This document shows, piece after piece, positions 31,991 through 43,534 of a stretch of DNA of 64,000 bases. The first letter of the stretch is position 1; the number at the start of each line of letters is the position of its first letter. Both the position numbers and the translations under genes were made by a program. Origin of the DNA: Phyllostachys edulis (taxonomy: Eukaryota > Streptophyta > Magnoliopsida > Poales > Poaceae). Under the pieces are notes generated by a model, which was given only the letters and a program-made list of their open reading frames with translations, searched no databases and was not told the origin of the DNA. The stretch is taken from positions 108,196,826 to 108,260,825 of the forward strand of contig CM070546.1 in assembly GCA_036346405.1 (NCBI GenBank), read 5' to 3'.

Positions 31991-32421
31991 TTGCATTTAC
32001 GCCTTGATTAATACGATTTTTTTTTGATTTTGTGCAGGTCTACCGGTGCACCAAGTTGCAGGTTGTGATGACCTCGCTGTTAGTTTCCTTTCTCCATGAT
32101 TTTCGTGCTCTATTCTGCTCCCTTCCCTTCTTAACTCAGCGATTGGTTCCTATTGTGGTAGTTTGTTTCCTTTTCTTGCCTTTGGTTTGAACATGAAGGT
32201 CAGTTTGAGGCTTCACTGGTAGATGCCAAGCCTCTGGGTTGGTCCGCAGGAGAGTCTTCAATCGTTTATTAGTTCTTCGCATTGTCTACCTTGCTAAGGT
32301 TAAAGAGAATCATTTATGTACTTCGAGAGAATTCCATGAACTCGCTAAATGTGCTCTCTTTTCTTTTTGTTTTATCTGTAACAGTAGGTATTTTTTGCAT
32401 TTCTATCTGTAACAATAGATA

Positions 32422-32938
32422 TTTTTTGCATATGGTCAAACAGGTAGCGCAAAGACAAACACCGTGTCTGAAATATTGGGACATACAGTAGCAGATGTTT
32501 ATGATTTCATTGGCAAGGTAATTGAATACCCATCCTTTCTTAGGTTTTACAGGTCACGATTTGGATCCTAAATTAATAATTGTTGATAGTTTGTTCGTGG
32601 CAAGTATTGCAGTGGCAGCTTTTTTGAATGTCCAGCTAATAAGCATGTCGTTTCTTTTGCAGTGTGAGGTGAGAACATTTGTGTAGAAATTCTCTGCTAT
32701 AGAAATATATAACGAAGTTGTAGGGGATCTTCTTAGTGCATAAAACACTTCTCTTAGACTTGGGGATGATATAGAGGCGAAAACAACAACTCCTACTTTT
32801 TTAAAATTTTTTTTTTGTGTCCCTGCATTACTAATGTTTGGTGTTGTTTATTTTACAGGAGGGGCCTATGTACAAAAACTTACAGAGCTGATATTAAGGT
32901 ACTGGGACCACCTCAGTGAACTCATTTCTCTGTGTCAG
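32422..32938 (+). pseudogene. kinesin-7 (NACK-like) motor fragment, three exons
   Basis: Three collinear exons with proper splice borders encode pieces of a kinesin motor domain. 32422-32517 gives FAYGQTGSAKTNT, the P-loop region (normally GQTxSGKT), and HTVADVYDFIGK. 32663-32795 gives KFSAIEIYNEVVGDLLSA with stops before and after it. 32859-32938 gives GAYVQKLTELIL, then HLSELISLCQ. The spacing follows plant kinesin-7 genes. The P-loop Gly is Ala and two in-frame stops exist, so the motor is dead. No SSRSH or DLAGSE exons are seen later. Confidence 0.8.
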
Positions 32939-35900
32939 GTTGGGATGTTGTTTGTAGTAGCTTACTTAATTTCTAGGCAGTGATTATTGTCATCTCATGT
33001 ATGCATTGTGTACTTCTACTAGCTCAAAGGAGAACTAGAGACATGCTTAAACGAAACCAGGTCCAAATCGTATGAAATGCTTAGACTGCTCTGCCCACTA
33101 CTTGGTTGCATGTAGAGAAGATAAGACTTTGGTACAATTTGGTAGAGTTGATGCATCATATGTTCGTTATTTCTAACTTGTTTTCGGTTATTTCAGACAA
33201 TACAAGTACCATTTATTGGGGAACATAGGGATTGATACTTTGGACCATTAAGAGCATACATTTCTGTTTGTGGTTATGGGTTTTTAGCCAGGGCTTTGAG
33301 AATTGGTACGAGAATTATCAATTATCATTGTGGAGGTCGACTTTGTCTGATTAATTTTGCGATGCAGGATGTAATATTTTGTCATATATTGGTGCCAACT
33401 GTATCTCAGCTAGGTCCTAGAAGAGTTTTTTTTATGTCAATGCATTTCTAGCACTTTCCACTTTCTCCTTATAATATTATGAAATAGTTTGTTAAAAGCA
33501 ATAGCGTAAAACCCAGTTGGAATTGTTGGGACTTTTTACGACTCGAGTACTTCAGGCTAAAAAAACATAACTTGGGAGCCCCTGAACTGCTTGGTTGTTC
33601 AAAAATTAGGTCTCATCAGGAACTCCATTTGTTTGCTATTTATCACTAGCATTATTAAAACTTGGCTGCACTTGCACCTGGCCAAAGTTATCTGCGATTT
33701 TTTTTTTCATGGAGGACTAGAATAAATATTTCTTCCTTGGAAGAGATGCCGTGCAAAAATGGAAAAAAAAACTGGTGCTATCCTAGAATAATACTAAAAA
33801 ACTGAAATGAGACAGATATCCCTCATTCCTTGGTCCACTCATAGCAATATGATAGGTCATCTGTATAACTCATTTTGGTACAACAGAATGTATTTACCTG
33901 TGGCCAAACTCAATGGGTTTGTCTGTCTATTGGTTAGTTATACACTAAGATGCAATCCCCCTTTCATGCCCTGTAGACCCCTCAGGCACCGATTGCTCGG
34001 CCATCTACATAGAGCAAGTATCGTATGGACGAATTTCTGGAATGAGTGAATGCTATTTTTGCGGTGCTAGCATACACAGGGTGAATCTTTCAATATATTA
34101 TATAGTATGATTTGTTTTTCAACTTTGGTTGACGTGATTAAACTTTTCTTGTAATCCAGTTATGACATGGAGGGTGCCATCGTTTTGAATAAATAATCTG
34201 TTGATCACAGAATGTTCTGTGGCCATATCTACCAAGTAAGTTATTCTCTCTTTTTTAATGACCCATTAAATGATTTAGCATCTACAGGAACTTAATGATT
34301 CAAGCATAGTGCACACAATTTGGTTGTGGAACTGTTTCTTTCACATAGTATCTACAATCTACATATTTTCTTAGGTAGAATACAAAGCATGCTTTCGTGC
34401 CTTTGCATTTGTAGGCGTCTGTTTAGTTTTCTTCAATTTGTCTTTCATACCGTAGGGGATGTTGACTGAATTTTGTTTCATCAATCAGTTTGATCTGATT
34501 CTTGGGAGTTATTACTCTTAATTGTATTTTTATCTTAGGTAGTTTTAAATTATAAATTTAGGTTTTGTTCCTTTCGTTAAGTGCATAAAAGGTGCATTTG
34601 CAGTCGGGGTATCATGCATGATAGATGTGTTTTTTCATATATAGGAAGGGAATGCGTACTTATCAATTGTATTTTGTCATTTCTGGAACATCCAGAATGT
34701 TAGACTCCAAAGAAAAACAAAACAAAAAATGCTATGTTCTTATTCCATGTTCTCATTTTCGATGTGAAAAATGTTTAGAACTAAAAATGGCATGTGCCTT
34801 TTATGATGTATATAGTCTATCACATCTTTATATGTTTAGGTTTAGATAATCCTAAGTAGTAGATTGGGATTCTTTTATATGGAATGCCATTTCAGTATGT
34901 TCAAATAACATCCAGCAAGAGGTTCATATCTTCGGAATTTTTTTGCTTAGACCAACTATTTTGTTAAAAATTGAACCTTCAGTTTAGGAAATTCTAAGAA
35001 ACATGTCTTCTTCTTCTGTGAACTCTTCCTGCAGACTGAGTGCATTGACTTGTCTCTAAAAAAATGTTCCAGATATATTTGCTAAGAGTAGTCCTTCGAG
35101 GGACACCAGCATTGTAATCGATTCAGGTGGCCTTCCTCAGATTAGAGAGGTGGTTATCTATTTGTACTAAATTATGTTTGTTCTCATCTGGAAAGCAAGG
35201 AACGGCGGTGAAATTTCTTCTTCCTTGTGTTTCGAGATTTATTTTTATGAACAGAAAATACTTCCAAATGAACAGTCTTTTATTCAAACCAACATACCGT
35301 TAAGCTGGCGTGTTGGGCGTATAGGTACAGGCTGGCTGTCCGTCGAATAGATATATACAACATTGACGACGACGATGCGCCTGTTGCGGAATTCGTTTTG
35401 TTGGGTCATGCGGACAAGAACTCATCATCAACCTAGCACTAAACCTAACATCACCTCCTCCCAACATTGTTGATTTCGTACCGCTGGAGATAACAAGTTT
35501 GTATGTCGACAGTACAGACTTAAAGTTAGTGGATCACTTTGCACGCTTCAAATCGTTTCTGAACTTGAGATAACGAAATCTAAATGTCCTTGCAGTCACT
35601 TTCACATTTCTGTTGGATTAGAGATCCTATAGTTCTCTACAGCTTAGTGCAATCCTAGGGCTTGCTATTGTTTGCTCTCATTATGATATGTAATAAGCTT
35701 CATGCTTCATACCGTACACGAGATGGATATCACTTACATGCACGCCAGAATATTGTTTTGGTTCGATGCGTTGCTTTCAAGTGTAGCTTCGGTTTGATGC
35801 GATACAAAGAGCTAATTAATCCAGATGTTACTTCTATCATACCTTTTATATTACTGCAACGCATATACACACTTGCTATCATACTTTTTATTCTGCTCAA

Positions 35901-36023
35901 CAACACGAAACAAACCCTGATACCATGCACACAGTATCATAGATACACTAAATTACTACATTATTTTGGTTGTGGATACAATGCTGCCTTTCTGTAGGTA
36001 CTGCAAAAAAAATTGTTTCCCAA
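32939..36023. other. long AT-rich region without recognised gene
   Basis: About 3.1 kb. Possibly decayed intron and exon DNA following the kinesin fragment. Near 35328-35420 a frame reads RYRLAVRRIDIYNIDDDD, then APVAEFVLLGHADK, which faintly recalls an OB-fold strand pattern (RPA-like), but this is too short to call. Confidence 0.35.
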
Positions 36024-36052
36024 TGCAAGCATCATCCAAAATGATGCTTGCA
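36024..36052. repeat. perfect 12-bp hairpin
   Basis: TGCAAGCATCAT, a 5-base loop CCAAA, then ATGATGCTTGCA: a perfect inverted repeat. CTAA follows 19 bases later, which invites comparison with a Helitron 3' end, but spacing and flank do not fit. Confidence 0.7.
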
Positions 36053-37631
36053 CTTGCACATGATACATCCCCTAAGTTCAAAGTTATTATAAGTTTTGGG
36101 CATGTTTAAAACATAGGAATTCACATAAAAATTTACAGCATTCTACGGGAAACTTGCACGATTCCTTTTGTGTTCAAACAGAGGCTTCACTACCAATCGT
36201 TATTTGTTCTTAACATTTTGGGATAAATCCATATAACCCCTAAATCACTTGCATCCAATTTCCCTCTATATTTAAATTTCCTTCACTGGTCATTTCCCAT
36301 TTCTTCTTCCATTTTCTAATGCCAACTTTACGACTGATGCCCACATAGAGGGCTACAGCCTACAAGACACAACCAATATTCCTAGTGATCAAACTCTCCT
36401 TTGGATGCGGCAAAATATTGCCGAAGGTGTGAAAGACGAAACGACCCGCCCTGTAAAGGAATGTTTTGAATATAGGAATTTTTCGCAAAACAATTCAATT
36501 TTAGTAGGAATATGGGGAACTTTTCATCATTCTAAATGTGAACGTAGACCAGTCGAAGATGAGGTCATCGAACAAGAGACCATGCTCGTGAGTAGTATTG
36601 GGAAAATAGCTCGAGGCTCTTCCCGTCCACCACGCGGCTGCGCCCCGTCCTCCCCGTGGTCCCCCGTCCTCGCCGCCCTCCCAGCCCCATCCTCCCCTGG
36701 CCCCGTCCTCCCCACCCCATCCTCGTCCGCACTGTCGCCGCCTTGGCCACACCATTCCAGCCGAATCGACGAGCTCCTTCCCGAACCACCCGCGTCACGA
36801 CGTGTTCTAGAACCCAAGGACTCTTTCCCCTTAATCGATTGTGACTTGCATCCACCGGAGAACCGTGTGTCGTCTTCTTCCTTGGCTCTAGCCAAAAGTC
36901 ACCTCCACCCTCGCCATCGTCACCACAGTGAGCCTCCCTCCAATTCCTCTACACTAGAGCATCCCTACATCCCCCTCTAACCTCTCCCATCACTCACCCC
37001 AAGCACCCCTCCTCTCCAGCGCCGCCGCCGTGTGGACAATGCTGCGCCGCCTCGGGTCATCAACGCCAATCCGCCACGGCTTGTCGCCGCCCTCTTTGAC
37101 TGCTTTGATAAGACCCACGCACCTCCCTGGTGCTCACGTGCGCCCCCATTTCTCCCCTATCCCCTTCTGGCACCGTTGCCCTATTTCTCCCCTGATTTTG
37201 GTCGCAACACATCGTCGCACGCCCTCCTAGGTGCGCTCCCGGTCGTGACACCACCTCTCGCAAGGTCGCCTCGCTACCCCCGTTCCATTTTCCCCCTTCC
37301 TAGCCACCGACGCCGCTCCCTTCGCCGGCGCCGAACCCCTCCATGGCAGCTCCTCTGTTCCATTCCACTGCTCCCTATATATCTCTGTCTCTCTCTGGAG
37401 TATGTTGAGTGACCGTGTGGCTTTGCTCGCGAGCTGAGCCAAACCTACCTCCTGGCTTGTTCCCAAAACAAGCCGAGATGAGCCCACTTTTCAGCCGATC
37501 TTGATCGAGTCTGGCTCGAGCCGGCTTGGCTTGGCTTGTTTCCAACCCAACTCGTGAGGGGGAAATGGTAGGTGGCCACGAGGTGGGCTACTGCCACGAG
37601 GAGACAAGAAAGGCCTTTAAAATTGACGCAT
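36053..37631. other. intergenic DNA with a C-rich tract
   Basis: From 36600 to 37340 the sequence is C-rich with overlapping open frames on both strands and no recognisable protein. Short CATAGGAATT-type words near 36110 and 36470 hint at decayed MITE ends. Confidence 0.4.
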
Positions 37632-37762
37632 GAGGACACTCATGTAGCTTATCGGTAAAGCACATGATTATGATTGTCGAGGCCATGGCTGAAGTTGTGA
37701 AGTCCCCACCCTCCTAAATATCAAGGATTCATGGCTCTCATGTATTTTCAATTCTTTTTTAT
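37632..37762 (+). mobile_element. tRNA-derived SINE-like unit
   Basis: TGTAGCTTATCGGTAAAGCA resembles a polymerase III A box, followed after about 45 bp by a degraded B box (GAAGTTGTGAAGTCCCCACC). A tRNA-unrelated body and a T-rich tail (TTCAATTCTTTTTT) follow. No acceptor stem pairing and a damaged B box argue against a working tRNA. Target duplications are not seen. Confidence 0.5.
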
Positions 37763-38459
37763 ATAACTAGCAGGGTGGCCCGCGTATTTGCTCGGTTAGA
37801 TTTGTTTCAAGGTTTGCATAAATGCTTGAGAATATATTTACGGATCTTGTTGGCTATTTAGACTTTTAAGATACATTAAACATTGGAAATGACAATAGAA
37901 GCTTGAAGGAAATTACAACCTGAGGAACGTAATTGAAGTATGCGCTTTAATTAAAGAAAATCAATAAGAATAATAAGTTGTTGGGGTTCTTATAAACTAA
38001 CAACTATCCATCATGCATAGATCAAGTAGCTGCATGCCCATATTCTTACTCTATTAGTTAGTTTTATTTTCAAAATTGTATACATGTACTTGTACCTATA
38101 TTTAATATTAAGTAATATGTTGATTATGTGTGTGCAAATTATCCTATTAGTTTATATGGTATAATATATTAGAGTATCTTGCTCGTGCATACACTGATGC
38201 ACCATGGACGACATATCTTAAACTTATCTTCCCTCACACACCGGCTGTCCCACCAAACCATGTGGTTTCTATCTCTTCTCGTCGTCTTTTTTGCTTCAAC
38301 CTCCAACGATAAGCCCAAGGGTAATGCTATACACAGTACGTTCGACGCTTTAGATGCCCTTATCCCCCACCTAACTTCCCATCACTCCCAATTTTCTATC
38401 AACTCCACCTTTTTCCACGCCCGAGCTTCCTAGCCACTCATTCGGTCATTCCTCATCTC
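37763..38459. other. intergenic DNA
   Basis: AT-rich; begins with ACTAGCAGGGTGGCCCGCG, a motif often seen at edges of dispersed grass repeats. No gene is supported. Confidence 0.4.
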
Positions 38460-38905
38460 TTCACTTCACTTTCCCTAGCATCCCCATCCCCCTCCCTTGG
38501 CCACTCCCGAGCTCTGCCTCGTGGAGCTCCCCTAGCTGCGCCAGCGACCTCGCTCCCCTCGGCCACCCCGGTCCCCCGCCTTGGCCACTCCTGAGCTCCA
38601 CCTCACGGAGCTCCCATCTCTCCACCTCGCGGTGCCGGCGACCCCGCTCCCCTCGGCCACTCCCGAGCTCCACCTCAGCCACCCTCGTTCCTCCACCTCG
38701 CGGCGCCAACGACCCCGCCCCCCTCAGCCCCCCTCGGCCACCCTCATGGCCCCGTCCCTCCACCTCGTGGCATCGGCGACCATGGCTCCCTCGGCCATCC
38801 CCGACCCCGAGCCCGAGCCCGAGCTCCACCTCACGGCGCCGATGAGCCCCTCGGGCGCCTCCTGTGCCCCCTGCGGCGCTGTCATTGAGGGTGACGCCGG
38901 TGGAG
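38460..38905. repeat. C-rich tract with repeated GGCCACTCCCGAGCTCCACC
   Basis: Units around TTGGCCACTCCTGAGCTCCA recur at about 38498, 38580 and 38655 with drift. Overlapping frames on both strands (for example 38581-38934 plus) are composition artefacts. Confidence 0.55.
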
Positions 38906-39225
38906 TTTGCAAGTGTTACATGTTGCAGTTATAGATTTTTTTGTTGTTGCATCAGATGATTTGAGATGTTGCAACCGATGCCATGAGATGTTGCAGTAAC
39001 ATATGATTGAGAATGAGATTTTTTTCAGAGAATTTTTTGAATGTCGTAGGATGTTGCATAAATGAAATCAAAATATTTCATTAAGTTAGCCTCATAAATT
39101 TGTTGCCAGTGTTTTTGCATGTGCCCTAAAAAATGTTGCATGTTGCAATTATAGGATTTTTGTTGTTGCATAAGATGATTTGAGATGTTGCAACCAATGT
39201 CATGAGATGTTGCAGTTTCCAGGGT
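38906..39225. repeat. GATGTTGCA repeat block
   Basis: Two copies of an ~85-bp segment (TGTTGTTGCATMAGATGATT, then GAGATGTTGCAACC) start near 38915 and 39125. ATGTTGCA occurs at least eight times. Such blocks occur in dispersed grass repeats; the class is not determined. Confidence 0.6.
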
Positions 39226-40262
39226 AGCGTACGGCGCTAGCACTCGGACCGTTGATTCCTATCAGCTACTACCCTTTTCAATGCAATACTTTACCACATA
39301 GTTATATTTCACTTCTTCCATATTATTGCTTAATGCTAACCATTATGGCATCAACATGCATACACATTTAACAGTCACTGATCCTAGCTGGGAACACGTG
39401 TCACACTCTCTCCGTGACCCCAAGTATATTCCCTATGGCTGCGTCATCTCTACTCCAAAATTTTTGCTCCTCTACCTCTGTACGCCCGCGCTTCTATATG
39501 TACGGATGCATGCATGTACATACGCATGCATGATGTTATACATCTTCAACGCCCTCTTTTCTCGTGTCGGTCGCTCCTCTTTTTCGATGTTAGCCAACTC
39601 AACGTTGTGGCTTCCTCACTAACCGTGGCGATCTCTCATATTCACTAATGTCGGCATGTCTGCTTTAGTCATTGTCTAACGATATAGAGTATCTTTTCGC
39701 CATCGCCAGCGATGACGTGACCTCACTAGTGATGGCACACTCCTAGCTACCCGATGGCCACACATCATCCATAGCTCGTCTGCAATGCAAAGCTTCATCT
39801 TCTCTCTGCTAGGGCTTCTCCATCATCGAGCTTTTTTGGCCACTAACTTCTTCAACAACGCTGACACTCACCTCTTATCATCATGGCTCTTGGCTCCTTT
39901 AACACTGGACTTTCTCTTCAATGGCTCCGACGAGCAACACGACATTGTCCTCATCTCCATCGTCGCCATCTTGGCTCTTTCGCATCCTCATGAGTCAATA
40001 TCTTCTTGCAGGACATATCGATGTCATTGCACTTTTTCGTGGTCTCCTCTGACACTATTCGTGCCATCCTCATTATAACTTATATTTTTTTAATAAAAAA
40101 TTAAATTATTTTTTATTTTTATTCTATAGAAAGCAACAATAGAAACACATGACGTTGCAAGCGAACCTGGAGGCTTCTTTCGTGTTCATCAGAGCACCAT
40201 TAAGTGGCATCCTCGTTATAACTTTTATTTTTATTCAATATTTTGTATATTTTTATTAGAAT
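39226..40262. other. intergenic DNA
   Basis: No recognised gene. Plus-strand open frames at 39326-39622 and 39785-40078 lack homology I can name. A short palindrome (TAGCG, TACGG, CGCTA) lies at about 39225. Confidence 0.4.
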
Positions 40263-40900
40263 TAGTATACAAATCAAATTACTAAATTTATTTATTTTAT
40301 TACAAATTTTAGTTATTTTGGGATTTGTATCGAAATCAAATTCAAAGTTTCTTTTATTTTTTATTCCAAATTTCAGTTCTTTTTTCTTGGAATTTGTATC
40401 TAAATCAATTGCTAATTTTTCTTTAATTTTTATTCCAAATTACAATTATTTAGGATTTTACTTTGGAATTCATATTTAAATCAAATTGCTAATTTTATTT
40501 TATTTTTATTCCCAATTTTATTTATTTATTGGCTAGATTTAGTATACAAATTTAATTGATAATTATTGTTTAGTTTTTATTCGAATTATAATACTTGGAA
40601 TTCAGTATCGAAATTAAATTGGTATTTTTATTTTATTTTTATTCTGAATTTTTTTGTTGTATTTAGTATACAAATCTTATTTCAAATTTTTTATTCGAAT
40701 TACAATTATTTATGGATTTTACTTAGAAATTGTACAAAAATCAAATTGATATTTTAAAAATCAAATTGATATATTTTTTATTCCAAATTTCTGCTTTATA
40801 GTACTTGATATGACTCTTTTACTTAGGAATTCATATGGAAATCAAATTACTGATTTTATTTTATTTTTTATTCAAGTTTAGTTTTATTGTACTTAATATG
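40263..40900. repeat. AT-rich minisatellite, about 65-bp degenerate units
   Basis: The core AAATCAAATTRCTAATTTTA, with a following TTATTTTTATTCCAAATT, recurs at 40270, 40333, 40402, 40478, 40548, 40611, 40672, 40738 and 40839, a spacing of about 61-82 bp. Open frames across it are artefacts of the repeat. Confidence 0.75.
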
Positions 40901-41784
40901 AACTCTTTCTTTTAATCTAGATTGTTATAATATGGATTCGCGATCGATGGTATAGATTTTTTTTTCCACCGATTAATGTGATAATTTCTAGCTTTTAAGA
41001 TAATTACATTGACGAGCGGATGATTACAACAAGAAATCCACTTATATAGAGCTAACATAACAATGCAATGCAAGTGCCTTGTAGGGCTGTTACGTCCCGT
41101 TCGCAGCCGAACCCATGTGAGTTCCAAGGACAAAAGTTCTCTCCTCTGGTACGATTTTCAGAGAACAAAGGTGAAGGGCACCTCTCCGTAAGATTCACAC
41201 TTAAATAATAAGTTATGTGTAAACTGAAGGAGAAACTAAACCAAACATGACCAAACAAGCTTCAAACATACTCAGCACACACTGCCCGCCCCTGAAAAAA
41301 GAGCTTAATGGGCCGTACGGATAGCCCAAAAAAATATCGAGGCCGAATAGGTCGCACGCCATTCAACACATATGGTGGGTCTGACCACCTGCAATTGATA
41401 CCCTAACGAACACGGCCGGCGTCGGCGTCAGCATTTTCCCCACAGGTCTAGGAGGAGTTTTTGCTCATTTCACCCCTTTTCGAAATTAAATAGCAAATCT
41501 AGTCCCCTGCGATTAAAATGACAAAGACATGCAGCTCAGAATCAAGATTCTCTATATTACCCAGAGATCCACTGTGTAAACAGTACTCTGCAGTAACACC
41601 GTAGCAAATAGCGTAGTAACAGTGAAATATTTACTATAGCGAACACTATTGCAAAACAATGTATCTATTGATATCGGCTTTTGATTTTTAATCGGAGGGG
41701 TGAAGATTGTTCCTAATGCCATAGACTATAGGTCCCTTAGTGTCTGATTGGATAAGCGAATGACTTGGTTATGTACCAGATAGT
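40901..41784. other. intergenic DNA
   Basis: No gene is supported; minus-strand open frames at 40912-41258 are unrecognised. Confidence 0.4.
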
Positions 41785-42290
41785 TTGAAAAATAGAGTGG
41801 TTCACGTGTTTGGTTCTATAAATGGAACCGATAGGTTTAGCGCAACTCGTTCTATCAAAAGAATATTCACACTAGATATTGTATCATCCCGCTCGCCGGA
41901 AAAAACGTTAACCCCACGGTCCAGCTTCTCCTCGCAAGTGCGCTCACTCTCCTCGCCTCGCTTCGCACCATTCCCCCGCTGCCTGCCTCGCCTCCCCCCC
42001 GCAGAACCCCGCCGCCCGCCTGCGCTCATCTCCCATTCCCTCGCTGTGCTCATCTCCCAGATTCACGCCGCACGCGTCCGGCTGCACATCTTCTCCCCCA
42101 ACAGAAAGGCGCCGGCGACTAACTCTGGATTCGACGCAGTCAAGGCCATCGCCAACGGCCCCCTCGGCGTGCGCCTCCGCTGCCGTCTCGAGGCCAGGAA
42201 GGCCGCCGCTGCCGCCGAGGCAGACGCCCTCCACGCCACCGCGCGCGCCGCCCGCAACTCTAGGCAGGTACCCTCCATAAAGAACCACCA
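41785..42290 (+). pseudogene. GC-rich exon-like fragment of unknown function
   Basis: The frame from 41785 is open through a GC-rich stretch ending with RAARNSRQ at CAG/GTACCC, a possible donor. The second half (FDAVKAIANGPLGVRLRCRL) looks protein-like, but I recognise no family. It lies just before the light-harvesting fragment in the same direction and may or may not be its first exon. Confidence 0.35.
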
Positions 42291-42378
42291 AGCTTTCATG
42301 CTCTCTGTTCTTGTCTCTACTCTGTTAATTTGTATGAATCAACTGATGTTGCGAATTGTTGGGTAATTTTTTTTGAAG

Positions 42379-42574
42379 CTTTTGGTATGGGGGAGATCGG
42401 CCGCGGTGGCTGGGCCCCATCTCATACGACTACCATGAGCATCTGACTGGAGAGTACCCTGGCGATTACGGGTTCGATATAGCAGGTCTGGGCAAGGATC
42501 ATGTTGGTTTCTGGAGGCTTTGTGATGAAGCCGGTGTCCATGGGGAAATGGCCGAGGCCCTGCTGGATGTTTAA
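42379..42574 (+). pseudogene. chlorophyll a/b-binding (LHCB7-like) protein fragment
   Basis: After a T-rich acceptor, the frame reads FWYGGDRPRWLGPISYDY, then HLTGEYPGDYGFDIAGLGKD. The PGDYGFD..GLGKD block is the hallmark before the first transmembrane helix of light-harvesting proteins; the WYGxDRPxWLGP lead resembles LHCB7. The next segment should bind chlorophyll (ExIHxRW); here it has drifted to EAGVHGEMAEAL. The stop is supplied by the repeat that starts at 42570. It is a truncated relic. Confidence 0.6.
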
Positions 42575-42667
42575 TTCTAGCATAAATAATTATAAATAAA
42601 GCATAATAGTCTAACCAGCTAAAGAGAACATAAAAACAGGGAAAACCTTCAAGCCATTTAAAAGAAT

Positions 42668-43233
42668 AGTTAATTCCTTATTTGCCATTGGAAGTTGACG
42701 AACTTATTAAAATGCCATCGAAAAATTGTTTATCCCTTTTTTTGCCACTCGTTCTTAACTTTAATCCCTTTTTTGCTACTCTAATCAGTTGGCCGTGGAT
42801 TTGGACGCGAAAAGACGATTTTGCGTCTAAGTATGCTGAGATCTTTAGGGAATTGTTTCACATAGTAATATAGTTTCAAAAATTATGAAATTTTTAGGAG
42901 AAGTTCCTGACATAGTTAGATTATTGTGTAATTTTTATAGGTTTTATTTGCAACATATTTTTCTCTAAAAATCTTTCAAGTTACAACGAAACTTTAAAAA
43001 TTTTAGAAAAAAATTTTTGGAACTATATTCAAATAATTTCCTAAAGATCTCAAGATACTTAGAGACAAAATCGTCTTTTCGGCGTGTCAATCTGCTAAGT
43101 CCACTCATGATCAGCCGCCGGAGTGGCAAAAATAGGATTAAAGTTGAGAACCAGTGGCAAAAAAGGGATGAGTAATTTTTCGATGGTATTTTGAGGAGTT
43201 CGCCAACTTCCAATGGCAAATAAGGAATTAACT
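42668..43233. mobile_element. foldback MITE (566 bp)
   Basis: The ends AGTTAATTCCTTATTTGCCA and their exact inverse begin inverted repeats that continue with few mismatches for well over 100 bp. Inner blocks (AAAAGACGATTTTG, then GAGATCTTTAGG) also pair, so almost the whole unit folds on itself. It is absent from the right copy of the host repeat at 55180-55190, confirming insertion. No clear target duplication is seen. Confidence 0.85.
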
Positions 43234-43534
43234 CATACAAACAGTATGCTCAATATGCACATCATGGGTACAAACCAAATCAGTATAAAGCTAAGATTTA
43301 GTAGTATGAATATTGCTCTCATAAGGCTAATTACACAAGGTTTGACCTTGTCCATCACAACACTTATGCCAAATGTGATCAAAAATTGGATATAATAATT
43401 TATAGATTAGGCCTTGAGTTCAATTAAAAACATGCTATTATAAATAGATAGGATCGAGCAAATTAATCACCTTTATCTATGCTGAACTAAGAAACAGAGC
43501 TCACCAATATACTTCTGACAGAAGGCATAACAGT

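Noticed and set aside
36024..36076. Helitron 3' end (hairpin then CTAA)
   Set aside because: CTAA is 19 bases after the hairpin instead of about 10-12, the next base is G instead of T, and no matching 5' end was found.
36405..36980. 191-codon open frame
   Set aside because: It crosses from AT-rich to C-rich DNA, has competing frames on both strands, and shows no domain.
37640..37715. Functional tRNA gene
   Set aside because: Only the A-box-like part is good; the B box is damaged and the ends do not pair as an acceptor stem.
40243..40757. Open frames rich in Phe, Ile and Asn
   Set aside because: Products of the AT-rich minisatellite.
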